From: Liolophura sinensis
Lineage: Eukaryota; Mollusca; Polyplacophora; Chitonida; Chitonidae
Direction: 5' to 3'
Assembly: GCF_032854445.1 (NCBI RefSeq)
Contig: NC_088303.1
Span: 23,879,501 to 23,943,500, forward strand
Length of the DNA: 64,000 bases
Shown: one piece after another, positions 63,289 to 64,000 of the stretch
Layout: each line of letters begins with the position of its first letter
Position numbering within the stretch: the first letter of the stretch is position 1
Program-made: the position numbers and the translations under genes
The notes under the pieces: model-generated
What the model saw: only the letters and a program-made list of their open reading frames with translations
Told to the model about the DNA's origin: nothing
Databases searched by the model: none

Positions 63289-63403
63289 AGCATTGTCCAA
63301 GAAGCTCTTCCTACAGTTGGGACCGCATTTAGAGGACCACTTGGATTTACCCGCCTTCTCTGTTATAATAGCCGTAGTGTTCATCTCGGCTCTGTTAGCA
63401 AAG
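63289..63403 (+). CDS. SLC7 cationic amino acid transporter-like, coding exon 4 (gene continues past window)
   Basis: Acceptor TTTTTTCAG, donor AAG|GTGAGT; phase 2 in, phase 0 out. The first base completes a Lys codon begun in exon 3, followed by 38 codons (residues 146-183). The first half is a loop (ALSKKLFLQLGPHLEDH), then DLPAFSVIIAVVFISALLA. This corresponds to the CAT region where a Y/D-x-P-D-F/L-like segment leads into helix 4 or 5. After 183 codons the sum of the four exons is an exact multiple of three with no stop. Full-length CATs have roughly 600-700 residues, so most of the protein (remaining helices and C-terminus) lies to the right of 64000. Confidence 0.93.
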
Positions 63404-64000
63404 GTGAGTTACTTACTCAGCTGTGGCTATCATAGCGCTCAAGCATCATAAAAAACGCCCGCCATATCCCCTTATACGGAGAAATTTGTCAAAACCATTT
63501 ATCTTGAGCGTCGCAGGAAAATAATTTACCAAGAGTATGTCTCCTGTGGGACCTCGCCATTTTCATTCATAATGAATAGGTATTATTCGCTTTAGAAATT
63601 CCCGATTCTTCAAACGTTGATTTAGCCAAAAATATGTTGTCTGTAACACTATAGGACATGTAGGGCGAAGTCTAGAGCCTTTAGAATTTTTAGAATTAGA
63701 TTAAGCTTTTACACGTGTTGTTATCATTGGTGTCATGGTGTTCAATTAATCAATAGATCTTGATTTTTGTTTCATGAAATATATAATTATACCATCTTCC
63801 CTTATCATAATCAAGACAATCCCAAAAGGGACGAAAGGTCGTGGAGCATAGTATGGTAACACGTCACTTACCACCAAGGGGAAATGTAACGAAGCTTGGA
63901 TTTTCGCTTCGTTACTCTTTGTGAAGGCAGATTGAAAGCTCTATGGACTAGCTGATGCTTTTCCTGACAGTCTGGACGTATTAGAATAATACGTACGTCT
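63404..64000 (+). other. start of transporter intron 4
   Basis: Begins GTGAGTTA after exon 4; AT-rich, no exon or repeat recognised up to the window edge. Confidence 0.85.

Overview
This window is animal nuclear DNA. Genes are split by GT-AG introns, about 95% of the sequence is AT-rich and non-coding, and it is full of tRNA-derived SINEs, foldback elements, minisatellites and TA microsatellites. The dominant SINE tails (one with the core AAGTGAAATATTCTTGAG and an AAATAAATAAA end, one ending in CACT/ACTC repeats) are of a kind I associate with molluscs and other spiralians such as brachiopods. I therefore suggest a spiralian invertebrate, most likely a mollusc, with moderate confidence. Nothing looks bacterial, organellar or plasmid-like.

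One gene is secure. The 5' part of a cationic-amino-acid-transporter-like gene (SLC7 family, nearest in my reading to the SLC7A4/SLC7A14 branch) runs on the + strand from 37206 past the right edge. Four coding exons (37206-37323, 54939-55058, 57220-57415, 63289-63403) join with matching phases (1, 1, 2, 0) into 183 codons that follow the CAT family almost without gaps. The first intron is 17.6 kb, and a 33-codon upstream ORF lies in the likely 5' leader.

Three weaker gene signals are given at lower confidence: a terminal exon on + at 1747-1900 (tail of a gene entering from the left), a terminal exon on - at 26400-26517 (membrane segment plus basic tail), and a three-exon, 82-codon gene on - at 49241-51191, lying inside intron 1 of the transporter gene.

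The rest is repeats. 1-37 kb: SINEs, a nested SINE at 3.8-4.35 kb, minisatellites at 11.1, 15.5, 16.1-17.06 and 28.9 kb, foldback elements at 17.3-18.3 kb, a TA microsatellite at 19.4 kb and a possible solo LTR at 29.15-30.15 kb. 37.3-54.9 kb (transporter intron 1): SINE fragments, a 68-bp minisatellite with higher-order periodicity at 48.1-48.9 kb and a large TA palindrome at 51.8 kb. 55-64 kb (introns 2, 3 and the start of intron 4): SINEs and two short minisatellites. I found no operon, CRISPR array, phage or defence system, and no evidence for a new multi-gene system. The most interesting items are the divergent transporter, the possible nested antisense gene, and the higher-order minisatellites.
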